Shown here in pieces: positions 47,754 to 58,037 of a stretch of 64,000 nt of DNA. Source of the stretch: Clostridium sp. CAG:354_28_25 (GTDB lineage Bacteria > Bacillota > Clostridia > TANB77 > CAG-508); assembly GCA_001915925.1 (NCBI GenBank), contig MNRL01000010.1, forward strand, positions 7,085 to 71,084, given 5' to 3'. The translations under genes were made by a program, and so were the position numbers. Under the pieces are notes generated by a model. The model saw only the letters and a list, made by a program, of their open reading frames with translations, did not search any database and was not told the DNA's origin. How positions within the stretch are numbered: the stretch's first letter is position 1; each line of letters starts with the position of its first letter.

Positions 47754-48950
47754 ATGTTAAAAAGAGAATATTATTTAAAAAGAATAAGACCATTTTATCA
47801 AGAAAATAGTTTAATTAAAATAATATATGGTTTAAGAAGAGCTGGTAAATCAGTAATATTAAATCAAATTAAGGATGAATTACTAAAAGATAAAACTGAT
47901 GAAAGCCATATTATATATATAAATTTTGAATCGTTAGATTACAGTTTTATAAAAAATGCAATAGATTTAAATAATTATATAAAACAACAAATTAAAGATA
48001 ATAAAACATACTATATATTTTTAGACGAAATACAAAAAGTAAAAGATTTTGAAAAAGGAATAAATTCACTTCGTATAACGAATCAATGTAGTATTTTTAT
48101 AACTGGTTCAAACAGCAAGATGACATTTAAAGAACTTTCAACTGACTTAACAGGTAGATATGTTAGTTTTAAAGTAAATCCACTGAACTTTTCTGAAGCA
48201 CTAGAAATAACAAATACAAATGATTATAAAAAATTATTGTTTGATATTTTTGAATGGGGAAGCTTACCACAAAGGTTTTCATTTAAAGAGGATATTACTA
48301 AATTAAATTATATATCAGATGTATATGATTCTATTGTTTTAAAGGACGTTGTAGAGAGATTGGGAGTAAAAGATATTACTTTATTTAATAAAGTATGGCA
48401 ATATATTTTAGAAACTGAAGGAAGAGAATTTTCTGCAACTAATGTCTTGAAATATTTAAAAAATGAATATAGAGAAGTATCTGCAGAAACTTTATATAAC
48501 TATATAGAAGCATTATGTTCGACTTTTATTATTAACAAAGTATACAGATATGATATACATGGTAAAAGTATTTTAAAAACATTAAATAAATATTATGTAT
48601 CAGATCTTGGAGTGAAAAAGATAAAAAATACAAATAAAGAAACTAATTATTCAATTTGTTTAGAGAATTTGGTATATAATGAATTAATTTTTAAAGGATA
48701 TGATGTTTATATAGGAAAATTAAAAGATGCAGAAGTCGATTTTGTAGCTATAAAAGATAAAAAGATTAAGTATATTCAAGTAAGCTTATATTTAAATTCC
48801 GAAGAAACAATAAATAGGGAATTTGGAGCATATAAGAGTATACAAGACAATTATCCCAAATATGTAATATCTTTAGATGATGTGGATATGTCAACTAATG
48901 GAATAAAGCATTTGAATGTTTTTGACTTTTTGTTAAATGAAGATTTTTAA
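47754..48950 (+). CDS. AAA_14/DUF4143 ATPase
   Basis: This 398-residue protein starts at ATG 47754 after AGAGGTG; GTG 47745 would overlap that site. The N-terminal AAA domain has Walker A YGLRRAGKS (~25-33), Walker B YYIFLDEIQKV (~84-94) and sensor-like FITGSNSKM. The C-terminal DUF4143 part includes YYVSDLGVKKI, then ENLVYNELIFKGYDVYIGK and AEVDFVA, a fold related to restriction-like nucleases (with an E...D-x-VDF pattern). These ATPases are very common, often in multiple copies, in gut anaerobes; their function is unknown. It lies between decayed surface genes and may be a mobile or selfish insertion, though no transposase is seen. Confidence 0.88.
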   Translation: MLKREYYLKRIRPFYQENSLIKIIYGLRRAGKSVILNQIKDELLKDKTDESHIIYINFESLDYSFIKNAIDLNNYIKQQIKDNKTYYIFLDEIQKVKDFEKGINSLRITNQCSIFITGSNSKMTFKELSTDLTGRYVSFKVNPLNFSEALEITNTNDYKKLLFDIFEWGSLPQRFSFKEDITKLNYISDVYDSIVLKDVVERLGVKDITLFNKVWQYILETEGREFSATNVLKYLKNEYREVSAETLYNYIEALCSTFIINKVYRYDIHGKSILKTLNKYYVSDLGVKKIKNTNKETNYSICLENLVYNELIFKGYDVYIGKLKDAEVDFVAIKDKKIKYIQVSLYLNSEETINREFGAYKSIQDNYPKYVISLDDVDMSTNGIKHLNVFDFLLNEDF

Positions 48951-48990
48951 AGTCAAAAATTGCACAACAAAGTAGTCAAAAAATGCACAA
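48951..48990 (+). repeat. Tandem 17-base repeat before the ATPase fragment
   Basis: AGTCAAAAATTGCACAA (48951-48967) and AGTCAAAAAATGCACAA (48974-48990), 23 bases apart, directly precede the truncated ATPase remnant. They differ in sequence from the repeats at 47605. Confidence 0.6.
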
Positions 48991-49003
48991 TGCTATTGGA
49001 TGA

Positions 49004-49273
49004 ATGAAAATGTATACAATGTCTTTATATGAATCTGGAGATTCATCAGGAGAGGCTTCTTTAAAAGATTTATTTGAAAATAAAGTGAAAAAAAAGCTCG
49101 TAAAAAAGGTAGAGTTAAAAAGATTAGCGGAACTGATTGTAAAAGGTGGTTGGCCTGAAGCAGTAAATATTAGTGTTAATGGAGCTATGAAAATTACTAG
49201 AAGTTATATTGAGGCTGTACTAGATAAAGATATTATAGAGATTGATGGAGTAAATAGAGATAAGCAAAAGTAG
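49004..49273 (+). pseudogene. Internal fragment of a second AAA_14/DUF4143 ATPase
   Basis: The 89 codons (MKMYTMSLYESGDSSGEASLK..., ELIVKGGWPEAVNIS, RSYIEAVLDKDIIEIDGVNR) match the middle of DUF4143 ATPases: the SLYESGDS segment after the AAA core and the GGWPE segment. Both the P-loop part and the C-terminal part are missing, and no ribosome binding site precedes ATG 49004. It is of a different subgroup from the intact ATPase upstream. Confidence 0.65.
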
Positions 49274-49599
49274 GAGATGAATATGACATAAAAGCAAAAG
49301 AGTTCTTAAGTTATAAACTAGTAGAAGCAGATGAAGAAGAAAACAGCATGTTACCAACAAATGCAGCAGGAACGATGACAGAAGAGAAAATAGTAGTAAA
49401 CTACTACTATAAGCAACCAGCAAAAGTAATAGTACACTATGTAGAAAAAGCAACAGGAAAAGAAATAGAGGAAATAAATCCAGAAACAGGAGAATTACCA
49501 ATAGGATTAATACTTGTATTAGTTGCATTAGTAGGATTAGAGACAGTAACATTAAGATATGCAGTAGTATTTACTAAAAGGCAAAAAAATAAGAAATAA
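49264..49599 (+). pseudogene. C-terminal remnant of a MucBP-type surface protein
   Basis: The open frame from 49264 reads VGDEYDIKAKEFLSYKLVEA, then GTMTEEKIVVNYYYKQ, a MucBP-like repeat end, followed by AKVIVHYVEKATGKEI and the anchor ELPIGLILVLVALVGLETV with a basic tail. The anchor is nearly identical to that of the remnant at 47158-47517. There is no start region. It overlaps the ATPase fragment end by ten bases in another frame, so a deletion joined two unrelated genes here. Confidence 0.65.
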
Positions 49600-49602
49600 C
49601 TA

Positions 49603-49650
49603 AAAAACAGCATCTTAAGATTGTAAAAATTAAAAGGTGCTGTTTTTTTA
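49603..49650 (+). terminator. Terminator after the surface-protein remnants
   Basis: AAACAGCATCTT pairs with AAGGTGCTGTTT (one G-U), followed by TTTTT. Confidence 0.75.
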
Positions 49651-49682
49651 TGTAAAAACTAATTATACCAAAAATAGAAAAT

Positions 49683-49754
49683 CGGGATTTTAGGAACGTC
49701 CCCAAACCCCTCCCCAAATCCCTCTTCGGGAAAAAAGGAATGTTCCCAAATCCC
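49683..49754. repeat. Two or three tandem palindromic repeats, copies 8-9
   Basis: CGGGATTTTAGGAACGTCCCC (49683-49703) with AAACCCC, an extra CCCCAAATCCC end (49712-49722), and CGGGAAAAAAGG...TTCCCAAATCCC (49727-49754) fill the start of the 397-base gap 49600-49996. The rest of that gap holds the CCGTAAA motif (49871) and a promoter. Confidence 0.65.
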
Positions 49755-49870
49755 TAAGGGTTTTACAAGATACAATGAAAGAACAATGGCAATAAAAAAA
49801 TATTTTTTAAAATGTCATAATAATTTAATATTCTAAAAAATATAGAAGCAAAAAACTTCAAAATAAGCTT

Positions 49871-49877
49871 CCGTAAA
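49871..49877 (+). promoter_or_regulatory. CCGTAAA motif upstream of the rotary-ATPase operon
   Basis: CCGTAAA lies 126 bases before ATG 49997, within CTTCCGTAAATAGATAGAAG, whose ends can pair. It is similar in position to the motifs upstream of the two adhesins and the remnant at 46909. Confidence 0.35.
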
Positions 49878-49927
49878 TAGATAGAAGTAAAAAAAATGAA
49901 ATTAAAAAAAATGGAAAATTCTATATA

Positions 49928-49956
49928 TTGAAATGAAAAAATTTCTATGGTAACAT
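49928..49956 (+). promoter_or_regulatory. Promoter of the surface-protein/F1-like ATPase operon
   Basis: TTGAAA (49928-49933), a 17-base spacer, TAACAT (49951-49956), 41 bases before ATG 49997. Confidence 0.6.
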
Positions 49957-49996
49957 TTTTTTGATATAAACAAAACAAATAGGAGAGGGAAAGGCT

Positions 49997-52900
49997 ATGA
50001 AAAAATACATATTTTTTATAGTAGGCATTGGAATAATTCTAGCAGGATTATTAATTTATAATGTTTACAATGTACAAAAAGAAAATACTAAAACATTTGA
50101 AGACCCAGGCTATATCTTGCAAAGTGCAAGTAGTCAGAGTCAAAAAATAGATAAGTATTATTTCAATGCAGATGAGGAATATAAAATTAAAAATAATCAA
50201 AAGGTTATTTTTAAAGATACTAGCGGAGATGAAGTTACAACAGGAAAAGATAACTTTATACACTATAATAATGGATCTATAAGTAGTTTAAAGAAAGGTG
50301 TATTAATAAACCTTGCTAATATAGACCAAGATCCAATTACATATTATAGTATCTCTGCAAACCAAGTAGTAAATAAACAAGGTGATAACTACTGGATAAA
50401 TCATCTAAATGGAAAACTACAATTTACTAATTTAATATGGAAAATTTCTGATAATAAATATTTAATAGCTGGAAATGGAATGACAGTTACATTTAATGAT
50501 GGAACAACTAAAGAAATAAATGGTTATTTAGAATTAGAATATTTAGATAATCAAGTTATCAAAATATATAATCAAGAAATTATATATCAAACTATTTCTA
50601 GCAATGTGAATTTACAATTACCAGATAATATAGAGATAAATCTACAAAGTAAAGCAGTTAGTAAAAATGGTGAAACAAGAATGAACCTAGCTAACATGGT
50701 AATAGATTCTGATGATAATATAGAGATACAGGAAGAAGAAGAAAAAGAAAGTAAAAATGAAACAGAAGAACAAATGCAAAATGAAACTAGTGAAAATAAA
50801 AATGTACAGAATTCAGAAGATAATGATAAGACAAATCAAAATGTACATTCTAATACAAATGGGGATGGAAGTATTCAATCTGGAGATGGTTCAATAAATA
50901 CAGGAGAAACAACAGGAACAGGAGATTCACTTGGAACTGGCTCAAGCTCAGGATCAATTGCAGGTGGCACTGAAGAAGTTATAGAGGATTTACCAGAATT
51001 GGTAGCACCAGTATTCAAAGTTGAGAGCTTTGAAGTAGATTCTATAAGTTTAAAAGCACAGATAACTATAGAAGATAATGAATCAAGATTGGTAAGAGAC
51101 CCTTATATTAAAATATTAGAAAATGCAACAGGAAAAACAGTATATGCTAAAGAAGAAGCATTAGGTACATATAACATTGATATTTCAGTTTCAACATTAA
51201 CACCATATACAGACTATACATTAGTAATTGAATCAGGATATGATGTAGATGGAATAACTTATACCAAAAATTTTGTATATAAAATATTTAAAACTAAGAG
51301 TGTAGGAATATCTTTTGAAAAAGATGTATTTACAAATAATTCTTTAAAATTCAAAATAACAGTAGATTCAGATTCAAAAGTAAAAAGTGCACAACTATCA
51401 TTAGTGTCTCAATCTGGATCAATAGATCAGACATATGAAGTAGGAAATGGAACAACAGAAGGGTCAACAGCAGAATTTATAGGGCTACTTTCAAATACAG
51501 ATTATACTATTAAATTAACAAATGTCTTATATGACGGACAAATAATATCTAATGGATTTGAACAAGAGAAAACTTTTAAAACACTAAAAAATAAACCGGA
51601 AATTAGTGGCCCTGATTTTGAAATGGATAAAAGAACATCAACATTTACATTAAAGTTATTAAATTCAACCGATACAGATAATGGTATAGAGAAATATAGA
51701 TACGAAATATATGATACAAGAATAAGCTTAGATGAAGGAACTCCTGTATATACTAGAGAAGTAGCAAATAAAGAAGATATTGTCGTAAACGTAGATGAAA
51801 AAGTCTTATTCAGAGGAGTACCTTATACATTTAAAGTTATAGCAGTATTTAATGATAATGAAAAAACTGTTGAATATGAAAGCGAATATAGTGATGTTAT
51901 GAAATTAGACGGTGTGGCATTTCCAACAGTAAGATTTGAAAAAGAAACTATAACATATGAAAGAATACAAGGAAAATTAATAATTGAGGACCCAAATAAT
52001 ACTATTAGTAATGATGAAACAAACAAATTAATAATAACTTATACAGATTCAACAGGATATACAAGACAAATCATTTATCAAGGCGGATTAACAATTCCTA
52101 TAGATGTTAATGACTTAAGAAGTAATGAAACTTATAAATTTAGAATATATACAACAATAGACTTAAAAGATGATAACGATCCAATAGATGAATGTTATAT
52201 TGGTGGTGCTATTATAAGAACATTAAATCCAGATCCTTTAATAGGAACGTTTATACAAGACACAGAAGATACAAAAAATGCATTTAAAGTAAACTTTAAT
52301 TTGAAAAAGCTAGTAACAGATACGAGTGGAAGTATAGATACAAATAATCCAGATGATCCAACATTGCAAGACTTAGAGGCAAAAACACTTGCTAATTTAG
52401 AGTTTAGAATATATGCAGGACAACCAATTCAAAATGGAGATGGAACGGTTTCTATGCCAGGAACTCCAATAAGGACTGTAAAAATAAAAGATGAATATGC
52501 ACAGGATCCATATGCAAGTAAAATAAAAGAAGATTATTATGATAATGTAAAAACAATAACACCTTCATTTTTTGGTGCAGATAATAAAGATTTTAAGGAT
52601 TTAAAATATACAATTCAAGTTTTAAATGCAACTGACTACACATATGGTGGAGGAAATACAATTCCGTTAGTAGAAGGGTTAGGAAACAGTTATTGTGTTA
52701 TAACTTCAACCGGATATGTTCCTGATTATCCAGATGAACAAGAAAAAGCTATAGATGTAACAACAATCAGAAACCGTGATAAAGAAGAATCTAGAACAGA
52801 ATTAGATGCAGAAACAGTAGTTGGATATAAAGTGCAAGCAAGATATGATAACAGCCAAAATTATGCAACAAAAGTAATATATACAATGATTGACAGTGTA

Positions 52901-55450
52901 ACAGGAGAAGCAATTTCAAGCCAGGAATTAGATGTAAGAGAAGACGGAATTATACCTTCAGCAACTTTTGATATTAGTGATGGTACAAAATATGGAATAC
53001 AAGATACAGATGAAGCAAGAAGAGGTAACACATATTATTTTACATATAAAGTATACTTGGATTTGAATCATGACGGCGAAGGCGAAACGGAATGGCCTTT
53101 AGTAGAAGATGGAGTTACGCTAAAATCTGAAGAGGTAACACCAAGCAAACAATCACCAAGAATTATTATGTATCCATCAATTTCTAATGAAAATTCAGTA
53201 ACTTATAAGTATAAATGTGCAGATATTGATAATGCTTTAGAAAAGAATGAGTTTACAGCATATATTAATTCAACAAACAAAAAAGATATTAAAGCAATTA
53301 ATGCTAATACAGAAAATGTATTTGAAGAAATAACTTTTGAAAATCTAATAACAGGTAATTTGGAAATAAGGACAGTTCAAAGAACTGTAAAAACAGAAAA
53401 TACAGAAGATATTTTATTAGCATACCAATATTTTGAAGGTAAAACTAATATATCAGATGTAAAATATTCAGTAGAATTAGATGTAAATAGTGTAAATATT
53501 ACTATTTCAGGAGATGAAGAAAAGATAAACAGGATAGTTGCAGTGAAGGTTGCTTTTACAGATACTGCTACACAAAAAATAACAATAGTTAAGGATTTAA
53601 ATAAAGTAAATAACAAAATGTTATCAATAAGCCTTAATAATATAGCAGATTTATTAAATAAAGAAACAAGAGTAACAGTTGCAGCCTATTATGATACAGG
53701 GGTTACAGGATATGATACACAGAGTCAATATGTAGCTTATCAAAAATCATATAAGTCTGGAGAAGATATTTATTACTATTCAATTAATAAAGAAGGTAAT
53801 ATAGTACCTACAACAACAATAAGTGCTAATATGTTTAAGTCAACAATTCAAGATAGTAATAGCAATACAATAAGAACATACAGAATATCAAATCCTATAG
53901 ATAATAAATCTGAAAACTTCAATTTAAATTATTCAGAAAATGGATTTAAATATCAAAATGATGTAGTATTGCAAAAAGAAATAGATCTTCAGGAGTTAGT
54001 AGTAGATGGAAGTAATATAATTAACTTTGATTTAATAATTCCATCAATTAGCTTGTTAAAAGAAGATAGTACAAGCGAATTAGATATTTATGAAGAGCTA
54101 GACAGAGTTAAATTTAATGCAAATATAACCAATAATGAAAATATTGAAATTCAAGATAATAAAATAATAGTTGAATTATGGCAAACAGACGAAAATTTAG
54201 GAAATAGTCAAAAAGTAAAAGACATAGAAATACCATTAGATAAATTTAATGAAACAATTGAAATAGATGGGCTAGAACCAAAAGCTTACTATTACATAAG
54301 ATTTAAGGCTTTAATTAGAAACAAGACTGGTTCAGAAGAATTTATAGAAAAATACTTATATGACACAGATTTTGATACAGTAGGTAAATATTATTATTTT
54401 TCTACATTAGCTAATGTAAGTGTAGAAAATATAAGTGTAATTTATGAGGCAAAATCATATCAAGATAAAAATTTAAAAATTAATTATACCCTAGATAAAG
54501 TATTAGGATATCAAAAGGTAAGACATAGAATTTATAAATGGAACAATGAAACTCAAGATTATACAGACTTTATGCTAGAATTCTATGATGATTTGCCAAA
54601 AGAAATTATGGAAGAGCTTGTTAACGTAAATCCTGGAAGTGAATTTACTTTCGGAACAAGATACAAAATATTTATTACACCTATTGCAGAAATAAATAAT
54701 AATGGAGAGCAAAAAGAAATTGAGCTAGGAACAAGCGAAAAAGAATTTTACTTAAATGCATTAACAGCCCCTCTAGTAGGTATAGATGGCTATCGTATGG
54801 ACACACAAACAGAAGATGGAGAAACTATTGTAGGAAATAAAGTTGTGTTTAAAGTTACGATGTATGATAATTCTAGAATAGTTGTAGATAACAAATATAC
54901 AATTAAAATATACAATGAAAGATATGAAGATGTTACTCCAGAAGAATATAAAGTTGAATTTTCAACAGATGACGTAAATAATACATTCGAGCTAAATGAT
55001 GCAAGTACAGATGAAAGTTATACATTAGAGATTGCATTTGATTTAGATTATACAAACGATGGAGAACCACCATACACATATAATAATAAAAATACATATA
55101 CGGTAGAGCCAATAAATAAAAGTGGTGTATCAGTAGGAGACATTAAATCTATAAATAATAGTTCAGAATCAAATAAAATAGATTTATTGTTCTATAAGAG
55201 TTATAAAATAACAGACATAAGATACATTCAATATTCAACATATAATACTAGTGGATATAATCAAAGTGACACAGAAGAGTTTATACCAAGACTAATACAC
55301 TCAGAATTAGATAATGAGGATTACTATGCATTTACGTTAAATAAGAACTTACCAACAGAAGGTAGATATTATGTAGAAATGCAATTTATAAATGAAAATG
55401 GCGAAATAGTAGACACAAAAAGAATAGAACACATTTATATAAACAATTAA
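49997..55450 (+). CDS. Giant N-anchored extracellular protein with fibronectin-III-like modules
   Basis: This 1817-residue protein has a Lys-Lys start, one transmembrane helix (~4-25) with no cleavage site, so the bulk is extracellular (N-in, C-out). Residues ~40-235 form a beta-rich domain (DNKYLIAGNGMTVTFNDG, YLELEYLDNQVIKIYNQE). An acidic then Gly/Ser/Thr-rich linker follows (~245-325; TGTGDSLGTGSSSGS). The remainder is a series of beta-sandwich, fibronectin-III-like modules (for example TLTPYTDYTLVIESGYDVDG; LLSNTDYTIKLTNV; LEPKAYYYIRFKAL). There is no LPXTG, no C-terminal helix and no enzyme motif. ATG 49997 follows AGGAGAGGGAAAGG. It is the first gene of the operon that encodes the F1-like ATPase. 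Inferred role: external element worked by, or guiding, that machine. Confidence 0.85.
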   Translation: MKKYIFFIVGIGIILAGLLIYNVYNVQKENTKTFEDPGYILQSASSQSQKIDKYYFNADEEYKIKNNQKVIFKDTSGDEVTTGKDNFIHYNNGSISSLKKGVLINLANIDQDPITYYSISANQVVNKQGDNYWINHLNGKLQFTNLIWKISDNKYLIAGNGMTVTFNDGTTKEINGYLELEYLDNQVIKIYNQEIIYQTISSNVNLQLPDNIEINLQSKAVSKNGETRMNLANMVIDSDDNIEIQEEEEKESKNETEEQMQNETSENKNVQNSEDNDKTNQNVHSNTNGDGSIQSGDGSINTGETTGTGDSLGTGSSSGSIAGGTEEVIEDLPELVAPVFKVESFEVDSISLKAQITIEDNESRLVRDPYIKILENATGKTVYAKEEALGTYNIDISVSTLTPYTDYTLVIESGYDVDGITYTKNFVYKIFKTKSVGISFEKDVFTNNSLKFKITVDSDSKVKSAQLSLVSQSGSIDQTYEVGNGTTEGSTAEFIGLLSNTDYTIKLTNVLYDGQIISNGFEQEKTFKTLKNKPEISGPDFEMDKRTSTFTLKLLNSTDTDNGIEKYRYEIYDTRISLDEGTPVYTREVANKEDIVVNVDEKVLFRGVPYTFKVIAVFNDNEKTVEYESEYSDVMKLDGVAFPTVRFEKETITYERIQGKLIIEDPNNTISNDETNKLIITYTDSTGYTRQIIYQGGLTIPIDVNDLRSNETYKFRIYTTIDLKDDNDPIDECYIGGAIIRTLNPDPLIGTFIQDTEDTKNAFKVNFNLKKLVTDTSGSIDTNNPDDPTLQDLEAKTLANLEFRIYAGQPIQNGDGTVSMPGTPIRTVKIKDEYAQDPYASKIKEDYYDNVKTITPSFFGADNKDFKDLKYTIQVLNATDYTYGGGNTIPLVEGLGNSYCVITSTGYVPDYPDEQEKAIDVTTIRNRDKEESRTELDAETVVGYKVQARYDNSQNYATKVIYTMIDSVTGEAISSQELDVREDGIIPSATFDISDGTKYGIQDTDEARRGNTYYFTYKVYLDLNHDGEGETEWPLVEDGVTLKSEEVTPSKQSPRIIMYPSISNENSVTYKYKCADIDNALEKNEFTAYINSTNKKDIKAINANTENVFEEITFENLITGNLEIRTVQRTVKTENTEDILLAYQYFEGKTNISDVKYSVELDVNSVNITISGDEEKINRIVAVKVAFTDTATQKITIVKDLNKVNNKMLSISLNNIADLLNKETRVTVAAYYDTGVTGYDTQSQYVAYQKSYKSGEDIYYYSINKEGNIVPTTTISANMFKSTIQDSNSNTIRTYRISNPIDNKSENFNLNYSENGFKYQNDVVLQKEIDLQELVVDGSNIINFDLIIPSISLLKEDSTSELDIYEELDRVKFNANITNNENIEIQDNKIIVELWQTDENLGNSQKVKDIEIPLDKFNETIEIDGLEPKAYYYIRFKALIRNKTGSEEFIEKYLYDTDFDTVGKYYYFSTLANVSVENISVIYEAKSYQDKNLKINYTLDKVLGYQKVRHRIYKWNNETQDYTDFMLEFYDDLPKEIMEELVNVNPGSEFTFGTRYKIFITPIAEINNNGEQKEIELGTSEKEFYLNALTAPLVGIDGYRMDTQTEDGETIVGNKVVFKVTMYDNSRIVVDNKYTIKIYNERYEDVTPEEYKVEFSTDDVNNTFELNDASTDESYTLEIAFDLDYTNDGEPPYTYNNKNTYTVEPINKSGVSVGDIKSINNSSESNKIDLLFYKSYKITDIRYIQYSTYNTSGYNQSDTEEFIPRLIHSELDNEDYYAFTLNKNLPTEGRYYVEMQFINENGEIVDTKRIEHIYINN

Positions 55451-55463
55451 GTTAAAATTAGAA

Positions 55464-55489
55464 TAGGGGAATTATAGAAAATTCCCCTA
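55464..55489 (+). other. Intercistronic hairpin in the operon
   Basis: TAGGGGAATT (55464-55473) pairs perfectly with AATTCCCCTA (55480-55489), loop of six. No T-tract follows. It may stabilise or process the mRNA between the giant protein and downstream genes. Confidence 0.55.
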
Positions 55490-55513
55490 AAGATTAAAAT
55501 AGGGGTGAATAAT

Positions 55514-57246
<1,733 letters not shown>

Positions 57247-57258
57247 TAGGTGAAAGTT

Positions 57259-58020
57259 ATGGAACTAATAATACCAGCGGTTGTAATAGTCTTAATAATG
57301 TTTATCTTCACATTCTTTATGTTTAAGAATTTAGTAAAAAGAATAAATAATAGTACTAAAAAGTACTTCTTAGATAAACTACAAGATTTTGACTATATAA
57401 TAGCTGAAAAAGAAAAAGAAATAGAAATATTATCAGAACAAATTAAACGTTTAAATGAAGCTAAGAAACATGGAGAAAATGGGGAAATTGTAGAAATACC
57501 AGAAACTAAAAAGCCAGAAGAAAAAATCGTATACGATATCCCAACTCCAGAGTTTAGAGAGGCAGGATTCTTTAAGAATTACAAAGGTTTAAACAAAGAA
57601 TTTGATGTTGATGAAGAAAAGATTCTAAAAGACTTTATAAAAATACACGAAAAAGACGATACTACAGAATATAAAGAACTTTCAGCGTTTTCTAAATTAT
57701 TTACACAAAATGCAATATATGAATCTTTAACACTAACACCAGAAGAACAATTAGTTTTGGTAGAGAGTGTATTAAACGAAAAGAATAAAAAATATGTAGA
57801 ACCAATAGTTAAAACAATAAAGAATTTTAATGTTTTAGAAATGTTGGACAAAATAAAAGAAAGAATGGATAAAATATCTCCTACGATATATGTATATGTT
57901 GGTGGAGATAACAAAAATTATGATTATTTAAGTTCTAAAGTAAAAACACAGTTATTTAAGAACATGTCTAAAGGTATTATTATAGAATACAAAGACAAAT
58001 TATATGACTATAGTATATAA
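57259..58020 (+). CDS. Peripheral-stalk protein, b-like with a delta-like C-terminus
   Basis: This 253-residue protein starts at ATG 57259 after AGTAGGTGA. It has one N-terminal transmembrane helix (~3-23), a charged coiled-coil (~30-65; YIIAEKEKEIEILSEQIKR), a linker, and a helical domain (~110-205) ending with a strand-turn (IIIEYKDKLYDYSI) that resembles the end of F-ATPase delta (GGFVLRVGDKVIDGSI-like). Position between c and alpha is where b and delta lie in F-type operons, so I infer a fusion, as known in mycobacteria. Expected role: link the membrane part to the alpha/beta head and hold it against rotation. Sequence identity to known b or delta is low. Confidence 0.7.
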   Translation: MELIIPAVVIVLIMFIFTFFMFKNLVKRINNSTKKYFLDKLQDFDYIIAEKEKEIEILSEQIKRLNEAKKHGENGEIVEIPETKKPEEKIVYDIPTPEFREAGFFKNYKGLNKEFDVDEEKILKDFIKIHEKDDTTEYKELSAFSKLFTQNAIYESLTLTPEEQLVLVESVLNEKNKKYVEPIVKTIKNFNVLEMLDKIKERMDKISPTIYVYVGGDNKNYDYLSSKVKTQLFKNMSKGIIIEYKDKLYDYSI

Positions 58021-58037
58021 GGAAAAAGGGTGAAGAA

